Positions 8,141-19,745 of a DNA stretch of 64,000 nucleotides are shown one piece after another; within the stretch, counting starts at the first letter, position 1, and the number at the start of each line of letters is the position of its first letter. This stretch comes from Lentzea nigeriaca. GTDB taxonomy: Bacteria; Actinomycetota; Actinomycetes; Mycobacteriales; Pseudonocardiaceae. The position numbers were made by a program, and so were the translations under genes. The notes under the pieces were generated by a model. The model did no database searches, had not been told where the DNA came from, and saw only the letters and a list, made by a program, of their open reading frames with translations. The stretch covers positions 496,001 through 560,000 of the forward strand of contig NZ_JAFBCX010000003.1 in the NCBI RefSeq assembly GCF_016907955.1. The letters are read 5' to 3'.

Positions 8141-8155
<15 letters not shown>
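7334..8155 (+). CDS. class I SAM-dependent methyltransferase
   Basis: A 273-residue Rossmann-fold methyltransferase. Motif I is VLDVGCGTGGVTRAIA (about 50-65), motif II is GVDIS (about 76-80), the ADAQ acidic/adenine contact lies around 98-101, and the post-motif FDLIVSRFGVMFFDDP fits the UbiE/methyltransferase-11 group. GGTAGGAG precedes the ATG. The substrate cannot be read from the sequence. It is divergent from a MerR regulator that probably controls it, which suggests an inducible small-molecule methylation. Its last 15 bases overlap the convergent hsaB gene. Confidence 0.85.
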
Positions 8156-9600
<1,445 letters not shown>

Positions 9601-9611
9601 TCAGCCCCCAT

Positions 9612-11594
<1,983 letters not shown>

Positions 11595-11598
<4 letters not shown>

Positions 11599-12605
11599 CG
11601 GACTTTCTCCCTGCTCAGCTCCAGTGCGATGTCGATCAGCTGGTCCTCCTGCCCGCCCACGAGCTTGCGTTCGCCCGCGCGGACGAGGATCTGCGCGCCG
11701 GACACGCCGTAGCGTCGCGCCTGCGTGTACGCGTGTTTGAGGAAGCTGGAGTAGACGCCCGCGTACCCCATCATCAGCGCCATCCGGTCGAGCAGGCACT
11801 CCTCGGGCATGACGGGCCGGACGACGTCCTCGGCCGCGTCCACGATCTTGAAGAAGTCGACGCCGGTCTCGAACCCGAGCTTGTCGCAGACGCCGACGAA
11901 CGCCTCCAGCGGCGTGTTTCCCGCGCCCGCACCGAATCCGCGCACGCTGCCGTCGATCTGCTTCGCTCCCGCGCGGGCCGCCGCGACCGAGTTCGCCACG
12001 CTCAGCCCGAGGTTCTCGTGCCCGTGGAACCCGACCTGGGCGTCGTCGCCCAGCTCGGCCACCAACGCGGACACCCTGTCGGAAACCTGTTCCAGCACAA
12101 GGGCTCCTGCCGAGTCCACCACGTACACGCACTGGCAGCCGGCGTCCGCCATGATCCTTGCTTGACGAGCCAACGCCTCCGGCGGCTGGGAATGGGCCAT
12201 CATCAGGAACCCGACGGTTTCCAGCCCGCGCTCGCGGGCCAGCTGGAAGTGCTGCACGGAGACGTCCGCCTCGGTGCAGTGCGTGGCGATCCGGACGATC
12301 GACGCACCGTTGTCCTGCGAGATCAGGATGTCGTCCTTCACCCCGACACCCGGCAGCATCAGCACCGCGATCCTGGCCTGCCGCGCCGTCTCGGCCGCGA
12401 CCTTGATCAGCTCCTGTTCCGGCGTGAGGCTGAAGCCGTAGTTGAACGACGACCCGCCCAGCCCGTCGCCGTGCGTCACCTCGATGACGGGCACCCCGGC
12501 GCCGTCGAGCGCCGCCACGATCGACCGGACGTCCTCGACCGTGAACTGGTGCCGCTTGTGGTGCGAGCCGTCACGCAGTGACGTGTCGGTCAGCCGCAGC
12601 TGCAT
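11595..12605 (-). CDS. hsaF: HsaF, 4-hydroxy-2-oxohexanoate aldolase
   Basis: A 336-residue DmpG-type aldolase. It splits 4-hydroxy-2-oxohexanoate into pyruvate and propanal, the latter channelled to HsaG. The TIM barrel starts with [17 protein letters not shown], which places the catalytic Arg and metal ligand at R11 and D12. The other metal ligands are H194 and H196 in FHGHENLG. The C-terminal communication domain contains [19 protein letters not shown]. It overlaps hsaG by 35 bases and hsaA by four, so the aldolase and dehydrogenase are made in coupled translation, as befits their known heterotetramer. Confidence 0.94.
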
Positions 12606-13449
12606 TCGCGATCTCCTCCCCCACCTTCGTCGCGGCGGCCGTCATGATGTCGAGGTTTCCGGCGTAGGCAGGCAGGAAGTCGCCCGCGCCCTCGATCTCC
12701 ACGAAGATCGACACGCGGCCGTCGTCGAACTGCGGGTCGCTCAGCAACCGGAAACCCGGGACGTACGAACGGATGTCTGTCTCCATGCGTGAGATCGAGT
12801 CCGTGATCAGGTCCGGATCGGCGTCCTGGGGAATCGCGCAGAAGATCGTGTCGCGCATGATCATCGGCGGGTCCGCCGGGTTCAGCACGATGATCGCCTT
12901 GCCGCGCTCGGCCCCGCCGATCGCCTCGATGCCCTTGCTGGTCGTGCGGGTGAACTCGTCGATGTTGGCTCGCGTCCCCGGCCCCGCCGACACCGACGCC
13001 ACGCTGGCGACGATCTCCGCGTACGGCACCGGGACAACGCGAGACACCGCGTGCACCATGGGAATCGTGGCCTGGCCACCACACGTGATCAGGTTGATGT
13101 TGGGCGCGTCCTGGTGCTCACCGAGGTTCACCGGCGGCACCACGTACGGCCCGACCGCGGCCGGTGTCAGGTCGATCGCCCGGATACCGGCCTCCGCGTA
13201 GCGCGGCGCGTTGGCCCGGTGCACCGCCGCGGACGTCGCCTCGAACACGATGTCCGGCAGCTCGTCCTGACGCAGCAACCACTCCGCGCCGTCGACCGAC
13301 ACCTCGAGCCCCAGCGACGCCGCGCGCTTGAGCCCCTCGCTGGCCGGGTCGATGCCCACCATCCAGCGCGGCTCCAGCACCGGCGAGCGCAGGAGCTTGT
13401 AGAGCAGGTCGGTGCCGATGTTGCCGGATCCGACGATGGCCGCCTTCAC
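12571..13449 (-). CDS. hsaG: HsaG, acylating propanal/acetaldehyde dehydrogenase
   Basis: A 292-residue DmpF-type dehydrogenase. It oxidises propanal to propionyl-CoA with NAD and CoA, taking the aldehyde from HsaF through an internal tunnel. The Rossmann motif GSGNIGTD lies at 7-14 and the acyl-enzyme cysteine is C123 in ITCGGQAT. The [19 protein letters not shown] dimer-face segment is present. The ATG at 13449 ([10 protein letters not shown]) sits nine bases behind hsaE. Length and motifs are standard for the family. Confidence 0.94.
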   Translation of the reverse strand: MKAAIVGSGNIGTDLLYKLLRSPVLEPRWMVGIDPASEGLKRAASLGLEVSVDGAEWLLRQDELPDIVFEATSAAVHRANAPRYAEAGIRAIDLTPAAVGPYVVPPVNLGEHQDAPNINLITCGGQATIPMVHAVSRVVPVPYAEIVASVASVSAGPGTRANIDEFTRTTSKGIEAIGGAERGKAIIVLNPADPPMIMRDTIFCAIPQDADPDLITDSISRMETDIRSYVPGFRLLSDPQFDDGRVSIFVEIEGAGDFLPAYAGNLDIMTAAATKVGEEIANAAAADRHVTA

Positions 13450-13458
13450 GCAGTCACC

Positions 13459-14229
13459 TCAATCGAATTTCAGGTCTACGGAACCGAGTCCGGCGAACTC
13501 GGCGTGGAACTCGTCACCCGGCCGCGCGTCGATCGCCCGCGTGCACGAACCGGGAAGCACGATGTCACCGGCGAGCAACCGGACACCGAACGAAGCGACC
13601 TTCTCCGCGAGCCACGCGACCGCGATCGCCGGATCACCCAGCACCGCGTCGCCCCGGCCTTCGGCGACGACCTCACCGTTGCGGCGCAACGTCGCCCGCA
13701 CCGCACGGATGTCCAGTTCGGACGGTCGGACCCGCTCGGTACCGAGCACGAACCCGGCCGACGACGCGTTGTCGGCGATGGTGTCCTGCAACCCGATCTT
13801 CCAGTCGATGATCCGGCTGTCGATCAGCTCGATGGCCGGCGCGACGAACTCCGTGGCCGCGAGGACGTCCTCGACCGTGCAGCCCTCGCCCGGCAGGTCG
13901 GCGCTCAGCAGGAACGCGATCTCCACCTCGACCCGCGGGTACAGGTACGCGGAGGCGTCCGCGGTTCCGGTCAGCTGCATGTCGTCGAGCAGGTGGCCGT
14001 AATCAGGTTCGTCGACGCCCATCATCTGCTGCATCGCCAACGACGACAGACCGACCTTGTGGCCGATCACGTCGCGGTTGCGGTGCCGGACGTTGAGCAG
14101 CTGGATCTCGTACGCGTCCACCACGTCGATCTCGGGATACAGCTCGACCAGCGGCTTGATCGGCACGCGGTCGCGTTCGGCCACGCGCAGCAGCTCGGCC
14201 GCCGCTTCCCTCTTCTGAATCGTCAGCAC
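13459..14229 (-). CDS. hsaE: HsaE, 2-hydroxyhexa-2,4-dienoate hydratase
   Basis: A 256-residue fumarylacetoacetase-fold hydratase. It adds water to 2-hydroxyhexa-2,4-dienoate, giving the substrate of HsaF. The family tracts VVDAYEIQLLNVRHR, GHKVGLSSLAMQQMMGVDEPDYGHLLDDM, the metal-site region YPRVEVEIAFLL and APAIELIDSRIIDWK are all present. The start is a GTG at 14229 placed after AAGGAGG and overlapping the upstream flavoprotein stop by seven bases. This gives MLTIQKREAAAELL, close to the mycobacterial N-terminus. The longer open frame upstream is a shadow of the flavoprotein gene. Confidence 0.92.
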   Translation of the reverse strand: MLTIQKREAAAELLRVAERDRVPIKPLVELYPEIDVVDAYEIQLLNVRHRNRDVIGHKVGLSSLAMQQMMGVDEPDYGHLLDDMQLTGTADASAYLYPRVEVEIAFLLSADLPGEGCTVEDVLAATEFVAPAIELIDSRIIDWKIGLQDTIADNASSAGFVLGTERVRPSELDIRAVRATLRRNGEVVAEGRGDAVLGDPAIAVAWLAEKVASFGVRLLAGDIVLPGSCTRAIDARPGDEFHAEFAGLGSVDLKFD

Positions 14230-15713
14230 CTGGCCTCCTTCGCGACGTGTTGCCCTGCACGGCGGCCCGAGAAGACGCAGTCGGCGAGCGAGAGCCCGCT
14301 GACGTAGGACTCCGAGCACACCCCGACCGCCGATCGGCCGGCCGCGTACAGGCCGGGAACTCCTTGCACCTGCCCGGTTTCCTCGTCCACGACGAGTCCG
14401 CCGAGCGTGAGCATCGGGCACGGGTAACCAAACCCGGCTCGCACGCTCACGTTGATCAACGAGTACGGCGGCGTCCCAAACGGCTGTGTTGAGTCGTTTT
14501 GGGGCGTGCCGATGCCGGCCTTGGCCGCCACTTCCTCGATCGTGGGTGCGGTGACCATGCCCCGGTTCAGGAGGTAGCGGACCTGCCACCGCTGGAACGG
14601 CGCGGCCTGCGTCGTCACCTGGGCCCGCGCCACCCGCAGGATGTCGTCGTCGATCAGCAGCCACGCCTTGCCATCGCGCTGGATGATCTCGCTGCCGATC
14701 GCCGCGCCGTACCTCGTCGGATCACCGAACCTCCGGCCGGCGGAATCGACGAGCACACCGCGCTGCAGTGCGCTGGGCGGCGTGATGAACCGCCACACCG
14801 AGATCTTGTCCATCCGCGCGGTCTTCCCACCAGCGGCGACACCGAGGCGGATACCGGTTCCGTCATCGCCGGGCGTGCCGAGTGCGAGGCCACCCCGGTA
14901 CTCCGGGCCGAGCTGCCGCACGCTCTCCCGGTCCGCGATGAACCCGCCCGCGGAGATGACGACTCCTCGCCGCGCGGTCACCGTGATCGGCCGGGCGAAG
15001 CGCCGTTCCAGCCACTCAGCCAGCGCGAACAGCTTCTTCCCCAAAGGCGGGTAGTAGATCCACGGCTTGGCGCCTGCTTTGGACAACACGCCGTGCAGGG
15101 TTCGCGGCAGCCCGGTCAGCGTCCGGCAGCGCACGCCCGTGACCCGGCCGTCGGTGGTGATCAGCTCTTCAGCACGGGTCTGGGTCATGATCCTCGCGCC
15201 CGCCCGCCGGGTCGCCTCGGCCAACCGGGCGAAGAAGACCCTGCCCGACGTTCCTTTCGCCTTGGTCCGGTGACCGCGCGGCGCGGGGCTCGGCCCGGAA
15301 TGATCGAACACGGCGTCCTCGCTGCCGGACTGGTAGAGGTAGTAGTCGTCCGTCGGGTACGAGGTCTTGAACGGGCACAGGCTCGCGTCGAACGGCACGC
15401 CCTGGTCTTCCAGCCAGGCCAGCATCTTGGGGCTGTCCTCGCAGAACCGCCGGAGCGTCGCCTCCGAGACGGCGTCCCGAACCTCGTGCTTGAGGTAGGA
15501 GAACATCGCCTCGGGTGTATCGGTGATCCCGGCCTCGACCTGCTGCCCCGTCCCGCCGCCCGCGTAGACGACGCCACCGGACAACGCGGTGGCGCCACCG
15601 CCGGCGAACCGGTCGAGCACCACCACGGACGCACCGGCCGCCGCGGCTTCGAGGGCGGCGCACGCGCCGGCCGCGCCGAAGCCGATGACGACCACGTCAG
15701 CGGTGCCGTCCAC
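14223..15713 (-). CDS. KstD-like FAD-dependent steroid dehydrogenase/fumarate-reductase-type flavoprotein
   Basis: A 496-residue FAD protein of the fumarate reductase/3-ketosteroid dehydrogenase superfamily. The dinucleotide motif is VIGFGAAGACAALEAA (9-24), followed by ATALSGGVVYAGGGT and, near the C-terminus, LYAAGRSAVGVCSESYVSG. This end resembles Rv0785-like proteins more than the true KstD encoded next door, which has the YYPEAPGG and HTYAGAG signatures. It heads the leftward hsa operon behind the shared KstR box, so a role on a steroid ring is likely, perhaps as a second delta-1 or a delta-4(5-alpha) dehydrogenase. About 45 residues around 210-255 (SKAGAKPWIYYPPLGKKL) look like an insertion. 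The exact reaction is unresolved. Confidence 0.8.
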   Translation of the reverse strand: MDGTADVVVIGFGAAGACAALEAAAAGASVVVLDRFAGGGATALSGGVVYAGGGTGQQVEAGITDTPEAMFSYLKHEVRDAVSEATLRRFCEDSPKMLAWLEDQGVPFDASLCPFKTSYPTDDYYLYQSGSEDAVFDHSGPSPAPRGHRTKAKGTSGRVFFARLAEATRRAGARIMTQTRAEELITTDGRVTGVRCRTLTGLPRTLHGVLSKAGAKPWIYYPPLGKKLFALAEWLERRFARPITVTARRGVVISAGGFIADRESVRQLGPEYRGGLALGTPGDDGTGIRLGVAAGGKTARMDKISVWRFITPPSALQRGVLVDSAGRRFGDPTRYGAAIGSEIIQRDGKAWLLIDDDILRVARAQVTTQAAPFQRWQVRYLLNRGMVTAPTIEEVAAKAGIGTPQNDSTQPFGTPPYSLINVSVRAGFGYPCPMLTLGGLVVDEETGQVQGVPGLYAAGRSAVGVCSESYVSGLSLADCVFSGRRAGQHVAKEARC

Positions 15714-15791
15714 GCATCCCTCCCGAAACGTGTTCTCGGTGAGTCGACTTGCCTGGAACTCCTACACCATAGCGCCAAACCGGCTCAGAAC

Positions 15792-15805
15792 TATAACCTG
15801 TTCTA
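15792..15805. promoter_or_regulatory. KstR operator between the hsa and kstD operons
   Basis: TATAACCTGTTCTA fits the KstR consensus TnnAACnnGTTnnA exactly. It lies in the 114-base gap between two divergent steroid operons, 22 bases before the kstD start and 79 before the flavoprotein start. KstR, encoded at 30372-30980, should repress both until a steroid CoA thioester is bound. Confidence 0.88.
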
Positions 15806-15827
15806 GTCTGAGCCTCTGGGAGGTGCG

Positions 15828-17399
15828 ATGTACGACGTGATCGTCGTCGGCAGCGGCGCGGCAGGCATGACAGCCGCGCTCTGCACCGCTGGGAACGGCC
15901 TGCGCACCCTCGTCGTCGAGAAGGCCGAGCACTTCGGCGGTTCGACGGCGCGGTCCGGCGGTGGCATCTGGGTGCCGAACAACCACGTCGTCGCCGCGGC
16001 CGGCCAGCAGGACTCGCCGGAGCAGGCCGCCGCGTACCTGGAGCACATCGCCGGGGACGTGCCCGCCGACCTGCGCGAGGCGTTCCTCGACGCCGGACCC
16101 GCGATGCTGGCGTTCGTCTGCGCGCACACGCCGTTGAAGTTCCGCTGGGTGCGCGACTACGCCGACTACTACCCGGAGGCGCCGGGTGGCAGGCCGCGTG
16201 GCCGCTCGGTCGAGCCCCTGCCGTTCAACACGAAGCTCCTCGGCGAGGAGATCAAGGACCTCGAACCGCCGTACGTGCCGACACCGGCCGGGATCGTGAT
16301 CACCCAGACCGACTACCGCTGGCTGACGCTGATCGGACGGCACCCGCGCGGCATGGTCACGGCAGCCAAGGTGTTCGCCCGCCGGTTCCTGCCCGGCAGG
16401 CGCCTCACGATGGGCCAGGCGCTGGCAGCAGGACTTCGTGCTGGTTTGAAAGCGCTCAACGTCGAGGTCCGGCTCAACACCGCGATGACGGACCTGCACT
16501 TCGAGAACGGCCGGGTCGCCGGAATCGTCGCGGGCGACAAGCTGATCACGGCCAACCACGTCGTTCTCGCGTCCGGCGGCTTCGAGCACAACGAACAGCT
16601 GCGCAAACAACACCAGGACATCGGTACGGAGTGGACGGTCGGCGCGACGGCCAACACCGGCGACGGCATCGAGGCGGGGCTCCGCGCGGGAGGCACGCTG
16701 GGGTTGATGGACGAGGCCTGGTGGGGCCCGTCCGTCCCGTTGCCGCGCGGCCCGTACTTCCTGCTCGCCGAACGCTCACTGCCCGGATGCGTGCTGGTCG
16801 ACAGCACCGGGCGCCGGTTCGTCAACGAGGCGGCGCCCTACATCGACGTGGTGAAGGCGATGAGCGGCAAGACCTGGCTGGTGTTCGACCACGCCTACCG
16901 CAGCCGCTACCCGTTCTGCGGCGTCCCGCCGCGCCGTCCTCTCCCCCGGCGCTGGCGGGATGTCGTGCTCACCGCTCCCAGCCTCGAAGAACTCGCCCAG
17001 GAAGCCGATCTGCCCGAACTCTCCGACACCGTGCGGCGGTTCAACACCCTGGCCGTGGACGGCGACGACACCGACTTCCACCGCGGCGACAGCGCGTACG
17101 ACCGCTACTACGGCGATCCGCGCAACCACCCCAACCCGAACCTGGCGCCACTCATGACCGGCCCGTTCTACGCGGTCAAGATCGTGCCCGGTGACCTCGG
17201 CACCAAGGGCGGCCTGCGCACCGACACCCGCGCGCGGGTGCTGCGCGAGGACGGTTCGGTGATCGAAGGCCTTTACGCCGCGGGCAACACCATGGCGTCG
17301 GTGATGGGACACACCTACGCGGGCGCGGGCGCCACCCTCGGACCGGCGATGACGTTCGGTTATCTCGCCGGACTCGACATCAGTGGAGGAATGCGATGA
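15828..17399 (+). CDS. kstD: KstD, 3-ketosteroid delta-1-dehydrogenase
   Basis: A 523-residue flavoenzyme that introduces the 1,2 double bond into 3-ketosteroid ring A, which with KshAB leads to ring opening. The FAD motif GSGAAG is at 8-13 and STARSGGGIWVPNN at 39-52. The catalytic neighbourhood DYYPEAPGGRP starts at about 113. The product-side Tyr/Gly motif is VMGHTYAGAGATLGPAM near the C-terminus. It closely follows Rv3537 of M. tuberculosis but is about 40 residues shorter. The ATG lies after GGGAGG. It overlaps kshA by four bases (ATGA) and is the first gene of the rightward operon controlled by the adjacent KstR box. Confidence 0.95.
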   Translation: MYDVIVVGSGAAGMTAALCTAGNGLRTLVVEKAEHFGGSTARSGGGIWVPNNHVVAAAGQQDSPEQAAAYLEHIAGDVPADLREAFLDAGPAMLAFVCAHTPLKFRWVRDYADYYPEAPGGRPRGRSVEPLPFNTKLLGEEIKDLEPPYVPTPAGIVITQTDYRWLTLIGRHPRGMVTAAKVFARRFLPGRRLTMGQALAAGLRAGLKALNVEVRLNTAMTDLHFENGRVAGIVAGDKLITANHVVLASGGFEHNEQLRKQHQDIGTEWTVGATANTGDGIEAGLRAGGTLGLMDEAWWGPSVPLPRGPYFLLAERSLPGCVLVDSTGRRFVNEAAPYIDVVKAMSGKTWLVFDHAYRSRYPFCGVPPRRPLPRRWRDVVLTAPSLEELAQEADLPELSDTVRRFNTLAVDGDDTDFHRGDSAYDRYYGDPRNHPNPNLAPLMTGPFYAVKIVPGDLGTKGGLRTDTRARVLREDGSVIEGLYAAGNTMASVMGHTYAGAGATLGPAMTFGYLAGLDISGGMR

Positions 17400-18538
17400 C
17401 GCAGGACAGCGTGCGGACGATCGACACCGGCGCACCTCCAGCGCGGTTCGCGCGCGGCTGGCACTGCCTCGGTCTGGCCGACAGCTTCCGCGACGGCAAA
17501 CCCCACGCCGTCGAGGCGTTCGGCACGAAGCTCGTGGTGTTCGGCACGGAGGACGGCAAGCTCAACGTGCTCGACGGGTACTGCCGGCACATGGGCGGCG
17601 ACCTCACCCAGGGCACGATCAAGGGCAACACCGTGGCCTGCCCGTTCCACGACTGGCGCTGGGCGGGCAACGGCAAGTGCATCGACATCCCTTACGCCAA
17701 ACGGGTTCCGCTGCGGGCACGCACCCGGTCGTGGATCACGATGGAGGAGAACAAGCAGCTCTTCGTGTGGAACGACCCCCAGGGCAACCCGCCGCCCGAG
17801 CACGTGACGATCCCGCGCATCGACGCGGCGTTCAGCGACGAGTGGAGCAACTGGACGTGGGACTCGGTGGTGATCGACGGCGCGAACTGCCGCGAGATCA
17901 TCGACAACGTCGTGGACATGGCCCACTTCTTCTACATCCACTTCGCGTTCCCGACGTACTTCAAGAACGTGATGGAAGGCCACGTCGCCTCGCAGTACCT
18001 GACCACGCGCGGGCGGCCGGACGTCGCGATGGGCTCGAACTACACCGGTGACGTGGAGGTGCGCTCGGAGGCGTCGTACTACGGACCGTCGTACATGATC
18101 GACTACCTGTGGAACGACTACAAGGGCATCGAGATCGAGACGGTGCTGATCAACTGCCACTACCCGATCACGCCCACGTCGTTCCGGCTGCAGTGGGGCG
18201 CGATCGTGAAGAAGCTGCCCGGTGTCTCCGACGAGCACGCCGACAAGATCGCGGCGAAGTTCGCGCGTGGCATCGGGGTCGGGTTCCTGCAGGACGTGGA
18301 GATCTGGCAGAACAAGACGCGGATCGACAACCCGTTGCTGTGCGAGGAGGACGGGCCCGTCTACCAGCTACGGCGGTGGTACGAGCAGTTCTACGTCGAC
18401 GTGGAGGACGTCACCGACGACATGGTGCGGCGCTTCGAGTTCGAGGTCGACACGAGTCGTGCCATCGAGGTGTGGGAAAAGGAAGTTGCCGAGAACTTGG
18501 CCAGGAGGGAACCGGCACCTCAGGAGCAGGCGAGGTGA
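17396..18538 (+). CDS. kshA: KshA, oxygenase of 3-ketosteroid 9-alpha-hydroxylase
   Basis: A 380-residue Rieske non-haem iron oxygenase that hydroxylates C9 of the steroid, so that ring B opens after KstD action. The Rieske [2Fe-2S] ligands are C63, H65 (YCRHMGG), C82 and H85 (ACPFHDW). The mononuclear iron ligands are H176 and H181 in DMAHFFYIHF, with D299 in FLQDVEIW; N170 and D173 complete the usual constellation. These positions parallel the M. tuberculosis enzyme with a shift of four to five residues. It sits between kstD and a small Cys-rich gene, with overlapping stops and starts on both sides. Confidence 0.95.
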   Translation: MTQDSVRTIDTGAPPARFARGWHCLGLADSFRDGKPHAVEAFGTKLVVFGTEDGKLNVLDGYCRHMGGDLTQGTIKGNTVACPFHDWRWAGNGKCIDIPYAKRVPLRARTRSWITMEENKQLFVWNDPQGNPPPEHVTIPRIDAAFSDEWSNWTWDSVVIDGANCREIIDNVVDMAHFFYIHFAFPTYFKNVMEGHVASQYLTTRGRPDVAMGSNYTGDVEVRSEASYYGPSYMIDYLWNDYKGIEIETVLINCHYPITPTSFRLQWGAIVKKLPGVSDEHADKIAAKFARGIGVGFLQDVEIWQNKTRIDNPLLCEEDGPVYQLRRWYEQFYVDVEDVTDDMVRRFEFEVDTSRAIEVWEKEVAENLARREPAPQEQAR

Positions 18539-18774
18539 ACGAGCGCGACGAGTTCCTCGTCGGCGGGATGGTGCCGGTGAGATGCGACTGCGGGAACCGG
18601 GTGCTGGTCAAGAAGAACAGCCCGCAGCACACGAGCGTGCAGTGGCTCGCCGACACGAGTTCCTGTCCTGAGCTGTGCGGGCCGCGGTCGGCGTTCGTGC
18701 CGACGTGTCTGCGGCTGCGGGACAGCATCGAGAAGGCCGTGCGCGATGGAACGCTGGAGGTCGCCGATGGCTGA
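18535..18774 (+). CDS. small Cys-containing protein of unknown function between kshA and kshB
   Basis: A 79-residue soluble protein that I do not recognise. It starts at a GTG overlapping the kshA stop (GTGA) and ends eight bases inside kshB. Its cysteines are C17 and C19 in VRCDCGNRVLVKK, C44 and C48 in SSCPELCGP, and C58 in VPTCLRLRD. The CxC plus CxxxC arrangement could bind zinc or a small iron-sulphur cluster; the spacing is not a standard ferredoxin or rubredoxin. It is coupled on both sides to the oxygenase and its reductase and is not part of the mycobacterial ksh loci I know. A role in assembling or tuning the hydroxylase is a reasonable guess, no more. Confidence 0.75.
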   Translation: MNERDEFLVGGMVPVRCDCGNRVLVKKNSPQHTSVQWLADTSSCPELCGPRSAFVPTCLRLRDSIEKAVRDGTLEVADG

Positions 18775-19735
18775 GGTGCACCGGCTGCGGATCGACGCCG
18801 TCATCGAGGAGACGTCCGACGCCCGGTCGTTCGTGCTGTCCGGAGTGGACTTCCCGGTGAAGCCCGGGCAGTTCCTGACCGTGCGGGCGGGTGACGTGGC
18901 GCGCTGCTACTCCCTGTCCAGTGCGCCGGGTGAGCCGTTGAAGATCACGGTCAAGCGGACGCCGGACGGGTACGGCTCGCACTGGATGTGCGACGAGCTC
19001 AGCGAGGGGTGCGAGCTGGACGTGCTCGCACCGGCCGGGGTCTTCACCCCTTCGTCGCTGGACTCCTCGCTGCTGGCGTTCGCGGCCGGGAGCGGGATCA
19101 CGCCCGTCATGTCGATCATCCGGGCGGTGCTCACCCAGGGGTTCGGCCGGGTGTTCCTGGTGTACGCCAACCGGGACGAGAGCTCGGTGATCTTCGCGCG
19201 CGAGCTCGACGAGCTGGCGCGGGCGCATCCGGATCGACTGGTGGTCGTGCACTGGCTGGAGTCGGTGCAGGGGTTGCCGCACGTAGATGGATTGCGGGCG
19301 CTCGTGCGGGAGTGCGACGAGGCGTTCGTGTGCGGGCCCGCGCCGTTCATGGAGGCGGCACGCAAGGCGTTGCAGGACGTTCCGGTCGTGCACATCGAGA
19401 AGTTCGTGTCGTTGTCGAGTGATCCGTTTTCGAACGCCGAACCGGTGGCGGACGATCGCCCGGACGCCGTCGTCGAGGTCGACCTGGACGGTGAGCAGCA
19501 CCGGTTTCCGTGGCCCGCGCGGACGAAGCTGCTGGATCTGCTGCTGGAGAAGGGGCTCGACGCGCCGTACTCGTGCCGGGAGGGGGCGTGCAGCGCTTGT
19601 GCGTGCCGGCTCGTCGAGGGCGAGGTCAAGATGCTCAACAACGACGTGCTCGACTCCGAGGACATCGCCGACGGCATCGTGCTGGCGTGCCAGTCGGTTC
19701 CGGTCACCGACATCGTGAAGATCACCTACGAGTGA
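18767..19735 (+). CDS. kshB: KshB, reductase of 3-ketosteroid 9-alpha-hydroxylase
   Basis: A 322-residue FAD/NADH reductase with a C-terminal plant-type [2Fe-2S] ferredoxin domain that feeds electrons to KshA. The FAD-binding segment is RCYSLSSAP (about 47-55) and the NAD domain has FAAGSGITPVMSIIRAVL (105-122) and VCGPAPFM. The cluster ligands are C270, C275, C278 and C308 (SCREGACSACAC and LACQS). The ATG at 18767 after GGAGG is preferred over one 21 bases upstream. It overlaps the preceding small gene by eight bases and is followed ten bases later by the MaoC hydratase. Confidence 0.94.
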   Translation: MAEVHRLRIDAVIEETSDARSFVLSGVDFPVKPGQFLTVRAGDVARCYSLSSAPGEPLKITVKRTPDGYGSHWMCDELSEGCELDVLAPAGVFTPSSLDSSLLAFAAGSGITPVMSIIRAVLTQGFGRVFLVYANRDESSVIFARELDELARAHPDRLVVVHWLESVQGLPHVDGLRALVRECDEAFVCGPAPFMEAARKALQDVPVVHIEKFVSLSSDPFSNAEPVADDRPDAVVEVDLDGEQHRFPWPARTKLLDLLLEKGLDAPYSCREGACSACACRLVEGEVKMLNNDVLDSEDIADGIVLACQSVPVTDIVKITYE

Positions 19736-19745
19736 GGGGCACTGG

